NCBI GenBank assembly: GCA_964655775.1
Contig: CAZZNQ010000043.1
Coordinates: forward strand, 1 to 32,929
DNA: 32,929 nt
DNA from: CAZZNQ01 sp964655775
GTDB taxonomy: Bacteria > Planctomycetota > Brocadiia > SM23-32
Direction of reading: 5' to 3'
Under the pieces are notes generated by a model. It saw only the letters and a program-made list of their open reading frames with translations, had not been told where the DNA came from and searched no databases. A program made the position numbers and the translations under genes. The number at the start of each line of letters is the position of its first letter. The first letter of the stretch is position 1. Below, piece by piece: positions 1 to 8,749 of this stretch.

Positions 1-9
1 CAGGAACCC

Positions 10-33
10 ACCCCTGAAAACCCACCCAGGGGT
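10..33. other. Short inverted repeat beyond the end of purL
   Basis: A 7-bp perfect stem (10-16 with 27-33) closes a 10-base loop. It lies about 110 bases beyond the purL stop codon in the direction of transcription. No T-run follows on either strand, so a rho-independent terminator is not supported. The rest of 1-143 shows no convincing gene or RNA; a T5 run on the minus strand (about 68-72) has no stem in front of it. Confidence 0.25.
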
Positions 34-143
34 CAGCATCAACCCGGACATCCCGGATACGGACGGAAAAAGACGTACATACTCCCACCGCTCCCGAAGG
101 CCTACGCCGCGCCGCAAACGCACGCAGTCCGGGTGTGTGTCTA

Positions 144-3131
144 CTACAGCAGAGGGGTTTTCCAGGCTTCCCGTGCTTCCGCGAGCGTCGTGGAGACGGC
201 TTCTGCGCCCTGGAGACCCCGAATCACCAGAGTATCCGCGGTGCAGGTCCGTCCGATGCAGGCTAGGGCAATCTCTCCGACGGCGCGTTCGAACTCCTCG
301 GCGTCGTCCCTTGCCACCTCGACCAGGAAGCGGCTGTTCGACTCGCTGAACAGCACAACCGGATCGAGCTTGTGCTCCGCGTCGCCGCCGAACGGCACCC
401 GGGCGAGGTCCAGCTCTGCGCCGATGCAGCCCGCAAAGGCCATCTCCGCCGCGGCCACCGCCAGGCCGCCCTCGGACAGGTCGTGACACGACCGCACCAG
501 CCCCTTCTGAATGGCGTTGTGAACTCCCTGCATCGTCCGACGGGCCATCTCCGGCTGGACGGTCGGAACGGTCATCCCCTTGAGGCCGAAGAGATCCAGG
601 TAATGTGACCCGCCGAGTTCGGCCCTCGTTTCTCCCACAAGGTAGAGGCGATTGCCGGGCGCTTTCAGGTCCATGGTCACTGCTTTGCGGACATCATCCA
701 TCACGCACATGGCGCTGATCAGCAGCGTGGGCGGGATAGAGATGACTTCGTCGCCCGTGTTGAACTCGTTGTTCAGGCTGTCCTTGCCGCTGACGAAAGG
801 CACCCCGAAGGACGTGGCGAAGTCGTAGCACGCAAGCGATGCCCGCACGAGTGTGCCGAGTTGCTCCGGCCGGCGCGTGTTGCCCCAGCAGTAGTTGTCC
901 AGTATGGCCGTGTGCTCGAGGGACCCGCCGACGGCGGTGATGTTACGCAATGCTTCGTCCATCGCCGAGGCCACGCTGTGGTACGTGTCGATGTCGCCGT
1001 ACTTCGGATTCAGCCCGCACGCGACCGCAAGCCCCTTGTGGGACCCCAGAATCGGCGTTATCACGCAGGCGTCCCCCGGACCGTCGGCGCACGGCCCCAC
1101 CAGCGGCTTGATGACCGTCTGGCCCTGGACCTCGTGGTCGTACTGCCGGATGATCCATTCCTTGGATCGCACGTTCGGGGCGGCGAGAATGCGCAGGAGG
1201 GCATCCGTGCAGTCCGTCTCGGGCCTGAGCGCCCGGGCGCATGACTGCCGGACGGCCTCATCGGCGTCGGAGCAGGAGTCTTCGTCGAGCGGGTCCGGGA
1301 ACTGTACTTTCTGCCATGTGGCCGTGCCCCGGAAGCGCGGGAAGCCGTTGTGCACGAAGTCCATGGTCAGTTCGGCCACGGTGTTGCCGCCGTAGCTGAC
1401 GCGCAGCATGTCGTCGTCCGTGAACCGGCCGATGACGGTCGCTTCCACCTCCTCGCCGTCGAATACCGCCATCAGCTCGTCCAGTTTGTCCGGTGGAACG
1501 GAGACGACCATCCGTTCCTGGGCTTCGGATATCCATATCTCCGTGTAGCTGAGCCCCTTATACTTGAGCGGTACGTCCTGGATCTCCGCCTCGACGCCGG
1601 TCGCCGCGCCCATCTCCCCGACGGCGCAGCTCAGTCCGCCCGCGCCGCAGTCGGTAAGGGAGGTGTAGAGGCCCAGATCGCGTGCTTTCAGCAGCGTGTC
1701 CAGCACCTTCTTCTCGGTGATGGCGTTACCGATCTGGACGGCGCCGCCGGAGACCTCTTCGCTTTCGCTGGTAAGCTCGACGGAGCTGAACGTGGCGCCG
1801 TGGATGCCGTCCCGTCCCGTGCGCCCGCCGATCACAACGCATAGATCGCCGGGCTGTGCGGCCTTCCGGACTTGACCGACGGGCAGCAATCCCAGGTCGC
1901 CGCAGTAGACCAGGGGATTGCCCGTGTACCTTTCGTCGAAGTATACGGCCCCATTGGCTGTGGGGATTCCCATGCGGTTTCCGTAGTCGCGCACGCCGGC
2001 CACTACGCCCTTCATCACGCGCTTCGGGTGAAGGGCGCCGCGGGGCACGTCTTCCTCGGCCATGTCAGGAGGGCCGAAGCAGAAGACGTCCGTGTTCAGA
2101 ATCGGCTTGGCCCCCAGGCCGGTGCCGAGGGGGTCGCGGATGACGCCGCCTATGCCCGTGTTGGCGCCGCCGTAGGGCTCGATGGCGCTGGGGTGATTGT
2201 GCGTCTCGACTTTGAAGCAGACGTGATGGTCGTCGTTGAAGCGGATCACGCCGGCGTTGTCCTCGAAGACGCTCACGCACCACGGCTTGGCGAGATCGGC
2301 CGTCGCGCGGGCCACCGTCTGCTTGAGCATGTTGTCGAGCACCAGCCGTCCGTCCGCGTCGACGAAGTCCTCCCAACCATCGGGGACGGGGCCCTCGTAG
2401 GTGATGTAGCCTTTGAGCGTCTTGTGGACGCAGTGCTCGCTCCAGGTCTGGGCCAGGATTTCGAGCTCCAGGTCGGTGGGGTCCCGGCCGAGGTCGCGGA
2501 AGTGGGCCTGGATTGTCCGCATCTCTTCCAGGGAGAGCGACAGCACGCCTTCACGGCTGATCCGCAGCAGCTCGTCGGCATCGGCCGATCGGATGGGCAC
2601 TTCGTTGCGGGAGAACTCGTAGCTGGGGTGACGTAGCGGATAGGCGATCTCGTCCGCGTCGATATGGACCTCTTCGATGGTGTCGTTGGCCAGAACGCGC
2701 CCCGCGATGGTCTCGAGCTGTTCATCGGTCAGACTGCCTGCGATGAGATAGCGTTTGGCCGTGCGGATCGCCTCGATCTCTTCGCCGATTCCCAGGTCGG
2801 AGGCTCCCTTCATCGCGCTCTGTTCCACCGGGTCCATAACGCCCGCCTTGCGTTTGACCTCAATGGTGTGCATCTGCTTCTCGTCGCCCCAGGGCAGACG
2901 GCCGGTTCCGGGCTCAAGGATGCGATAGTCCTGTATGACGGAGTCTACGAACAGGTTCCGGGTGAGGGTGTCCACGTCTTCGAGGCCCAGGTCACCGTCG
3001 ACGAGGAACACTTCGATGACGCGGACGTTCTCGACCCGATCCATGCCGAGGTCGCGGATGTCGGCCAGTGCGCTCAAACCGGCGGGATCCTTGCAGTCCG
3101 GCTTGTATCTCACCTCTATTCTGTATTGCAT
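144..3131 (-). CDS. purL: Phosphoribosylformylglycinamidine synthase, PurS-PurS-PurL fusion
   Basis: The product (995 aa) makes FGAM from FGAR, ATP and ammonia in de novo purine synthesis. Residues about 1-72 and 87-160 are two successive PurS-like units, each with a K/P...DP...LG pattern. The PurL synthetase part follows, with the ETHNHPSAIEPYGGANTG stretch, a GRTGRDGIHGATFSS segment, DCGAGGLSC and, near the end, SCHDLSEGGLAVAAAEM. There is no C-terminal glutaminase domain, so a separate PurQ would have to supply ammonia; none is in this window. Large PurL enzymes have an N-terminal region that resembles a PurS dimer, so this protein looks intermediate between the small and large types. I place the start at ATG 3131, where PurS homology begins. 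The open frame continues to 3545, but that extension is out-of-frame tyrA sequence. No clear Shine-Dalgarno site precedes the start. The gene lies 32 bases after tyrA and is probably cotranscribed with it. Confidence 0.93.
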   Translation of the reverse strand: MQYRIEVRYKPDCKDPAGLSALADIRDLGMDRVENVRVIEVFLVDGDLGLEDVDTLTRNLFVDSVIQDYRILEPGTGRLPWGDEKQMHTIEVKRKAGVMDPVEQSAMKGASDLGIGEEIEAIRTAKRYLIAGSLTDEQLETIAGRVLANDTIEEVHIDADEIAYPLRHPSYEFSRNEVPIRSADADELLRISREGVLSLSLEEMRTIQAHFRDLGRDPTDLELEILAQTWSEHCVHKTLKGYITYEGPVPDGWEDFVDADGRLVLDNMLKQTVARATADLAKPWCVSVFEDNAGVIRFNDDHHVCFKVETHNHPSAIEPYGGANTGIGGVIRDPLGTGLGAKPILNTDVFCFGPPDMAEEDVPRGALHPKRVMKGVVAGVRDYGNRMGIPTANGAVYFDERYTGNPLVYCGDLGLLPVGQVRKAAQPGDLCVVIGGRTGRDGIHGATFSSVELTSESEEVSGGAVQIGNAITEKKVLDTLLKARDLGLYTSLTDCGAGGLSCAVGEMGAATGVEAEIQDVPLKYKGLSYTEIWISEAQERMVVSVPPDKLDELMAVFDGEEVEATVIGRFTDDDMLRVSYGGNTVAELTMDFVHNGFPRFRGTATWQKVQFPDPLDEDSCSDADEAVRQSCARALRPETDCTDALLRILAAPNVRSKEWIIRQYDHEVQGQTVIKPLVGPCADGPGDACVITPILGSHKGLAVACGLNPKYGDIDTYHSVASAMDEALRNITAVGGSLEHTAILDNYCWGNTRRPEQLGTLVRASLACYDFATSFGVPFVSGKDSLNNEFNTGDEVISIPPTLLISAMCVMDDVRKAVTMDLKAPGNRLYLVGETRAELGGSHYLDLFGLKGMTVPTVQPEMARRTMQGVHNAIQKGLVRSCHDLSEGGLAVAAAEMAFAGCIGAELDLARVPFGGDAEHKLDPVVLFSESNSRFLVEVARDDAEEFERAVGEIALACIGRTCTADTLVIRGLQGAEAVSTTLAEAREAWKTPLL

Positions 3132-3163
3132 GGCCCGTGTCGGTGGAAGGTAGGTGGTGCGTT

Positions 3164-4036
3164 CTACTGGATGTCGGGGTCGGATTCGCGGCTTCCCAGG
3201 AGGCGGTCCCTTTTGACTTTCGCGTCTTCGAGCACAGCCCGCAGCCGCCCCATGTGGCCAAGCTGCAGAGCATCGGATATGCCCCGCAGCAACGAGATGT
3301 AGTCGTCCAGGGCGGCATGAATCGCCTCGCGATTGGCCTTGCAGATGTCCACCCAAAGTGCCGGACTGCCGCTGGCGACGCGTGTGGTGTCCGTCAGGCC
3401 CTTGCCGCAATACTCGGTGTCCGTCCCGTCTACGATGCCCAGTATGGCGGCGGCGACCAAGTGCGGCAGATGGCTCACGCGTGCGACAAGAGCGTCGTGC
3501 GCTTGCGGGCTCATGCTGACGACACGCGCCCCCAGGGCGCGCCACATGCGGGTTATCATGCCCTTGGTGTCAGCGAGCGTGTTCGTGAGGGGGGTGATGA
3601 TACAGACGGATCCCTGGAAGAGCGCGGGATTGGCCGCGTCGGGGCCGCTCTGCTCGCTGCCCGCCATTGGGTGAGTGGGGATGTAGGCGATGTCCGGGCG
3701 GCCACGCAGGGCGGAGGCCAGCGTCTCGATGACGCGCACCTTGGTGCTGGCAACGTCGGAGAGAATGGCCTCGGACTTCATGTGGTTGGCTATCTGCGGC
3801 GCCAGGTCTGCGAAGGTGCCGATCGGCGTAGCCAGCACGACCATATCTGCCTCGGCAAGGCCCTCCCGGATGTCGAGTGTTACTTCGTCGACCGCACCGA
3901 CTTCCATGGCCTTGTCCAGCGACACCCGCCGACGGCCGATACCGACCACGCGGTCGGCCAGCCCGAGTTGGCGCATGGCCATTCCAATGGATCCGCCTAT
4001 GAGGCCAGGGCCGACGATTGCGACTGTCTGGAACAT
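3164..4036 (-). CDS. tyrA: Prephenate dehydrogenase (arogenate/prephenate TyrA family)
   Basis: A 290-aa cytoplasmic enzyme that oxidatively decarboxylates prephenate (or arogenate) in tyrosine synthesis. The N-terminus is a Rossmann fold with the dinucleotide motif GPGLIGGS at residues 9-16. The family motif HPMAGSE is at 122-128 and SHLPH at 187-191, in the helical substrate-binding domain. There is no fused chorismate mutase and no C-terminal ACT domain, so feedback inhibition through ACT is not expected. ATG 4036 is preceded by a strong GGGGGAG site 7 bases upstream. A promoter with a perfect TTGACA box lies in the 154-base gap after pheT, and purL follows after 32 bases. NAD versus NADP use and prephenate versus arogenate preference cannot be settled by eye. 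Confidence 0.93.
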   Translation of the reverse strand: MFQTVAIVGPGLIGGSIGMAMRQLGLADRVVGIGRRRVSLDKAMEVGAVDEVTLDIREGLAEADMVVLATPIGTFADLAPQIANHMKSEAILSDVASTKVRVIETLASALRGRPDIAYIPTHPMAGSEQSGPDAANPALFQGSVCIITPLTNTLADTKGMITRMWRALGARVVSMSPQAHDALVARVSHLPHLVAAAILGIVDGTDTEYCGKGLTDTTRVASGSPALWVDICKANREAIHAALDDYISLLRGISDALQLGHMGRLRAVLEDAKVKRDRLLGSRESDPDIQ

Positions 4037-4111
4037 GCAGGAACTCCCCCGCGCACGCGATCGAGTGAGGGCGAGAATCGCTCGTGGAGAGCGAGCCGTG
4101 TCCGCCCGCTC

Positions 4112-4140
4112 ATGGTAGTGCGCCGACCCACTGTTGTCAA
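4112..4140 (-). promoter_or_regulatory. Sigma-70-type promoter for tyrA-purL
   Basis: On the minus strand TTGACA (4140-4135, 6/6 match) is followed by exactly 17 bases and then TACCAT (4117-4112, 4/6). Transcription would begin near 4105, giving a leader of about 70 bases before tyrA. It lies between the pheT stop and the tyrA start, where an internal promoter of the operon would be expected. Confidence 0.55.
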
Positions 4141-4177
4141 AGGGCGGGAGAGGTCAGACAGGGCGCACCGACCTGCG

Positions 4178-4190
4178 CCTCCGCAGACCG

Positions 4191-4200
<10 letters not shown>
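4178..4200 (-). terminator. GC-rich hairpin around the pheT stop codon
   Basis: CCTCCGC and GCGGAGG form a 7-bp stem with a 9-base loop, and the pheT stop codon (4191-4193) sits in the loop. No U-run follows, so this is not a canonical intrinsic terminator. It could stabilise the 3' end of pheT mRNA or mark a processing or rho-dependent site ahead of the separate tyrA promoter. Confidence 0.35.
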
Positions 4201-6212
<2,012 letters not shown>

Positions 6213-6235
6213 GGCAGGCGTGCTCCCGGGACGGG

Positions 6236-7252
6236 CTAAAACTGGTCGAGGAAGCGGATGTCGCCCTGGTAGAACAGGCGGATGTCGTCGATCTGGTACT
6301 TGATCATGGCAAGGCGTTCCACGCCCATGCCGAAGGCGAATCCCGTGTAGCGCTCCGCATCGTAGCCGACGGCGTCGAACACGGCGGGGTCCACCATGCC
6401 GGATCCGAGCAGTTCCAGCCAGCCGGAGTAGGAGCAGGTCCGGCACCCCGCGCCCCTGCAGATCACGCAGGTGCAGTCCACTTCCGCACTCGGCTCGGTG
6501 AAGGGGAAGTACGACGGCCGGAAGCGCACCTCCACGTCCTTCTGGAAGAACAGGCGAGCGAACATGTGGAGCACTGCCTTCAGGTCGCCGAAGCTTACAC
6601 CCTCGTCCACCATCAGGCCCTCCACCTGGTGGAACATGCTGGAGTGCCGGGCGTCCTCGGTGTCCGGACGGAACGCGCGACCGGGGCAGATGATGCGCAC
6701 CGGCGGCTGCGTTCTCTCCATCGTGCGAACCTGCACGGGGGAGGTATGGCTGCGCAGCAGCATGTGCTCGGTGATGTAGAACGTGTCGAAGTCGTCCCGG
6801 GATGGATGGTCGAGCGGGATGTTCAGCGCTTCGAAGTTGTAGGTGTCCAGCTCGACTTCGGGCCCCTGGGCGACGGAGAATCCGAGCGATCGGAAGACGT
6901 CGACTACCTCTTCAAGGCACTGAGATAGCGGGTGGATGCGCCCCCTCTTCATGGTGAGGGCCGGCAAGGTCGGGTCCGGTGTGGGGCCTTGCGCGGGTGC
7001 GCCTTGCGCGGCATCCTCCAGTGCCCGGTCGATGAGGTCGGAGAGCGCCTGCTTGAGCCGGTTGGCCGCCTTGCCGGCCGCGGGACGTTCCTCGGGAGGC
7101 AACTGCGGAATCCGGCTCATAAGCTCCGCCACCTTGCCCTTTCGGCCCAGGTAGCGCACGCGCACGTCCTCTATGGCTTCCGGCGTGGTCGCGTCCTCCA
7201 GATCCTCTCTGGCCGTCTCAAGGACGCTCTCGGCGGTCTCCTGTTCCGGCAT
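6236..7252 (-). CDS. pheS: Phenylalanyl-tRNA synthetase alpha subunit
   Basis: A 338-aa catalytic subunit that charges tRNA-Phe. Residues 1-90 form the coiled-coil arm. The class II core follows: the motif 2 region runs through RAFRPDTEDARHSSMFHQVEG (about 192-212) and motif 3 is GFAFGMGVERLAMIKY (304-319). A cysteine cluster at residues 260, 262, 265, 270 and 273, just before SGWLELLGSGMV, has the look of a small metal-binding knuckle. Such a Cys-rich loop occurs in a subset of bacterial PheS. The gene lies 59 bases after rplT and 23 before pheT, in the common infC-rpmI-rplT-pheST order. Confidence 0.96.
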   Translation of the reverse strand: MPEQETAESVLETAREDLEDATTPEAIEDVRVRYLGRKGKVAELMSRIPQLPPEERPAAGKAANRLKQALSDLIDRALEDAAQGAPAQGPTPDPTLPALTMKRGRIHPLSQCLEEVVDVFRSLGFSVAQGPEVELDTYNFEALNIPLDHPSRDDFDTFYITEHMLLRSHTSPVQVRTMERTQPPVRIICPGRAFRPDTEDARHSSMFHQVEGLMVDEGVSFGDLKAVLHMFARLFFQKDVEVRFRPSYFPFTEPSAEVDCTCVICRGAGCRTCSYSGWLELLGSGMVDPAVFDAVGYDAERYTGFAFGMGVERLAMIKYQIDDIRLFYQGDIRFLDQF

Positions 7253-7311
7253 GGTGTCTCGCTTTCAAGCTTGTGCGAGGTCGCGCAATGCGGGCGGGGG
7301 TGGGGCCGGTT

Positions 7312-7662
7312 TCAGACGTGCTGCCGGGCGCGCTCAACGATGTCGTCGAACGCCTTCTCGTCCGTGAGGGCAAGATTGGCCAGCACCTTGCGGTTCAGCT
7401 CGATGTCGGCCTTCTTGAGGCCGCCGATCAGGCGGCTGTAGGAAATGCCCCTCATGCGTGCCGCCGCTGAAATGCGTGTGATCCAGAGGCGTCGGTAATC
7501 GCCTTTCTTGTCGCGGCGGTGGGCCCTTCCGTACCACCAGGCACGTCGCAGCGTTTCTTTGGCGGAGCGGAACAGCTTGCCGCGGGCGCCGCGGAATCCC
7601 TTTGCCCCTTTCAGCACTCGCTTGACCCGGCGATGGCGTGTGGGGCCTCTTCTCGTTCTCAT
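7312..7662 (-). CDS. rplT: Large ribosomal subunit protein bL20
   Basis: A 116-aa, very basic protein that binds 23S rRNA early in 50S assembly. It shows the L20 pattern: a flexible basic N-terminus (RHRRVKRVLKGAKGFRGA), the RAWWYGRAHRRDKKGDYRRLWITRI block and the C-terminal globular part with SRLIGGLKKADIELNRKVLANLA. ATG 7662 has an AGGA site 7 bases upstream. In several bacteria L20 represses its own operon by binding a leader that mimics rRNA. The only candidate leader here is the 197-base gap before rpmI. Confidence 0.97.
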   Translation of the reverse strand: MRTRRGPTRHRRVKRVLKGAKGFRGARGKLFRSAKETLRRAWWYGRAHRRDKKGDYRRLWITRISAAARMRGISYSRLIGGLKKADIELNRKVLANLALTDEKAFDDIVERARQHV

Positions 7663-7707
7663 CGTTGTGTCCTCGCTGTGTTCTCTAAGTCGGCGGGTGG
7701 GTGGCTC

Positions 7708-7911
7708 TCAGAGCAGGCTGCCAAACTGGCGCTCCCAGGATTTCCTGTCTGCTTCGAACACCCGCTTCCACTTCCGCAACTGCCGGGCCCGCTTGGCCGA
7801 CATTCCGCTCATCAGGTGGGTCTTGCCGCAGGGCTTGTGGAAAAGCTTGCCATTGCTTGACTTTTTAAGGCGTTTGGCCAGACCCTTGTGTGTCTTCGAT
7901 TTGGATGCCAT
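7708..7911 (-). CDS. rpmI: Large ribosomal subunit protein bL35
   Basis: A 67-aa basic protein of the 50S subunit. The N-terminus (SKSKTHKGLAKRLKKSSNGK) and the following HKPCGKTHLMSGMSAKRARQLRK are typical of L35. I chose ATG 7911 because it gives the standard length and has GAGGAG 7 bases upstream; an open frame of 130 codons extends further but only into untranslated leader. It is 45 bases ahead of rplT. Confidence 0.95.
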   Translation of the reverse strand: MASKSKTHKGLAKRLKKSSNGKLFHKPCGKTHLMSGMSAKRARQLRKWKRVFEADRKSWERQFGSLL

Positions 7912-8108
7912 AGTCGATCTCCTCATGTTCGTATACGCTACGCTCAGGCCGGGGCACGGCGCAATACCGGACGGCCCGCTTCCGGTGGGCGCGCATGGCG
8001 GCACGTGGCTCCCGCAATCTGCGGAAAGAACGCTCCCGCTCAACTGCACTGGGAGCTCTTGGCAGCGGCTCAGCCGACGCCCGTTGTCCCCGCGCTTCAA
8101 AGCGGAAG
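7912..8108 (-). promoter_or_regulatory. Unusually long infC-rpmI spacer, candidate leader
   Basis: 197 bases separate the infC stop from the rpmI start in an operon whose other ribosomal-gene gaps are 45-59 bases. I see no coding sequence or T-run terminator. Several short GC-rich complementary stretches are present. In Escherichia coli the infC-rpmI region contains the RNA bound by L20 for feedback control, so a similar role is possible here, but I could not recognise the L20 target fold by eye. Confidence 0.3.
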
Positions 8109-8609
8109 CTACTTGGGCTTGAGCAGCATTGTGAGCTGGCCAGCGCTGGTCCTCTCGGGTGCGCGTTCCATCTTGGCGCAGTCGGCAAAGCGTTCCGAGA
8201 ACTCAGCCATTCTCTCCAGCGCCAGGTCGCCGTGCGCGCGCTGGCGCCCGCGCAGGCGCATTGTGACGACCACCTTGTCGTGTTCCTTGAGGAACTCCTT
8301 GATCCGTTCCGCCTTCACGTCCAGGTCGTGATCGTCGGTGCTCAGGCCGATGCGGATCTCTTTGAGCCGCGCCCGATGGTGCTTCTGGCCTTGTCGTTTC
8401 TTCTTCTGGCGATACTTGAACTTACCGTAGTCCAGGAGCTTGCACACGGGCGGGTCCGCTTCCGGCGCGACCTCCACCAGGTCCAGTTCCGCTTCCTGCG
8501 CTATCTTCAGCGCATCTTCGCTCGGCATGATGCCACGCTGTTCGCCATCCTGGCCAACAAGGCGGACCTCTGTGGCCCTGATTCTCTCGTTGATCCGGTA
8601 ATCCGGAAT
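8109..8609 (-). CDS. infC: Translation initiation factor IF-3, AUU start
   Basis: A 166-aa factor that binds the 30S subunit, prevents 50S joining and checks the start codon. The N-terminal domain (DYRINERIRATEVRLVG) is linked by the basic stretch YGKFKYRQKKKRQGQK to the C-terminal domain (KEIRIGLSTDDHDLDVKAERIKEFL). I place the start at ATT (8609-8607), six bases after a full AGGAGG. The protein then begins IPDYRINERIRA, matching where IF3 proteins normally start. Upstream in-frame starts (ATG 8657, ATG 8660, GTG 8666) have no comparable ribosome site and would add 16-19 residues unlike IF3. AUU initiation allows IF3 to repress its own synthesis, as known for E. coli infC. Confidence 0.95.
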   Translation of the reverse strand: MPDYRINERIRATEVRLVGQDGEQRGIMPSEDALKIAQEAELDLVEVAPEADPPVCKLLDYGKFKYRQKKKRQGQKHHRARLKEIRIGLSTDDHDLDVKAERIKEFLKEHDKVVVTMRLRGRQRAHGDLALERMAEFSERFADCAKMERAPERTSAGQLTMLLKPK

Positions 8610-8621
8610 TGTACGCCTCCT
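8607..8621 (-). promoter_or_regulatory. infC ribosome binding site with AUU start codon
   Basis: AGGAGG (8621-8616), a 6-base spacer CGTACA, then ATT (8609-8607). The strong site paired with a discriminated start codon is the known signature of IF3 autoregulation and decides the start of infC. Confidence 0.8.
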
Positions 8622-8704
8622 CGGCTGAGTCAAAACGCTGGTCCCTCGCGACCGCATCATTAGCACTCGGGCGGAGGGACTTATGCAGAATCCACGGAAA
8701 CAAC

Positions 8705-8733
8705 ATGTTAGGCGAACGGGGCAAAGAAATCAA
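8705..8733 (-). promoter_or_regulatory. Putative promoter of the infC-rpmI-rplT-pheST operon
   Basis: TTGATT (8733-8728, 4/6) and TAACAT (8710-8705, 4/6) are separated by 17 bases on the minus strand. Transcription would start near 8698, about 90 bases before the infC AUU. It lies in the only gap between the operon and the upstream lipoprotein gene. The match to consensus is moderate. Confidence 0.4.
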
Positions 8734-8749
8734 GGGAGCGAACGGGATT

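Noticed and set aside
3132..3545. Upstream extension of the purL frame (138 codons).
   Set aside because: It is the antisense-free but out-of-frame shadow of tyrA on the same strand; PurS homology starts exactly at ATG 3131.
6213..6446. Upstream extension of the pheT frame.
   Set aside because: It overlaps the conserved 3' end of pheS and does not encode the missing EMAP-II domain.
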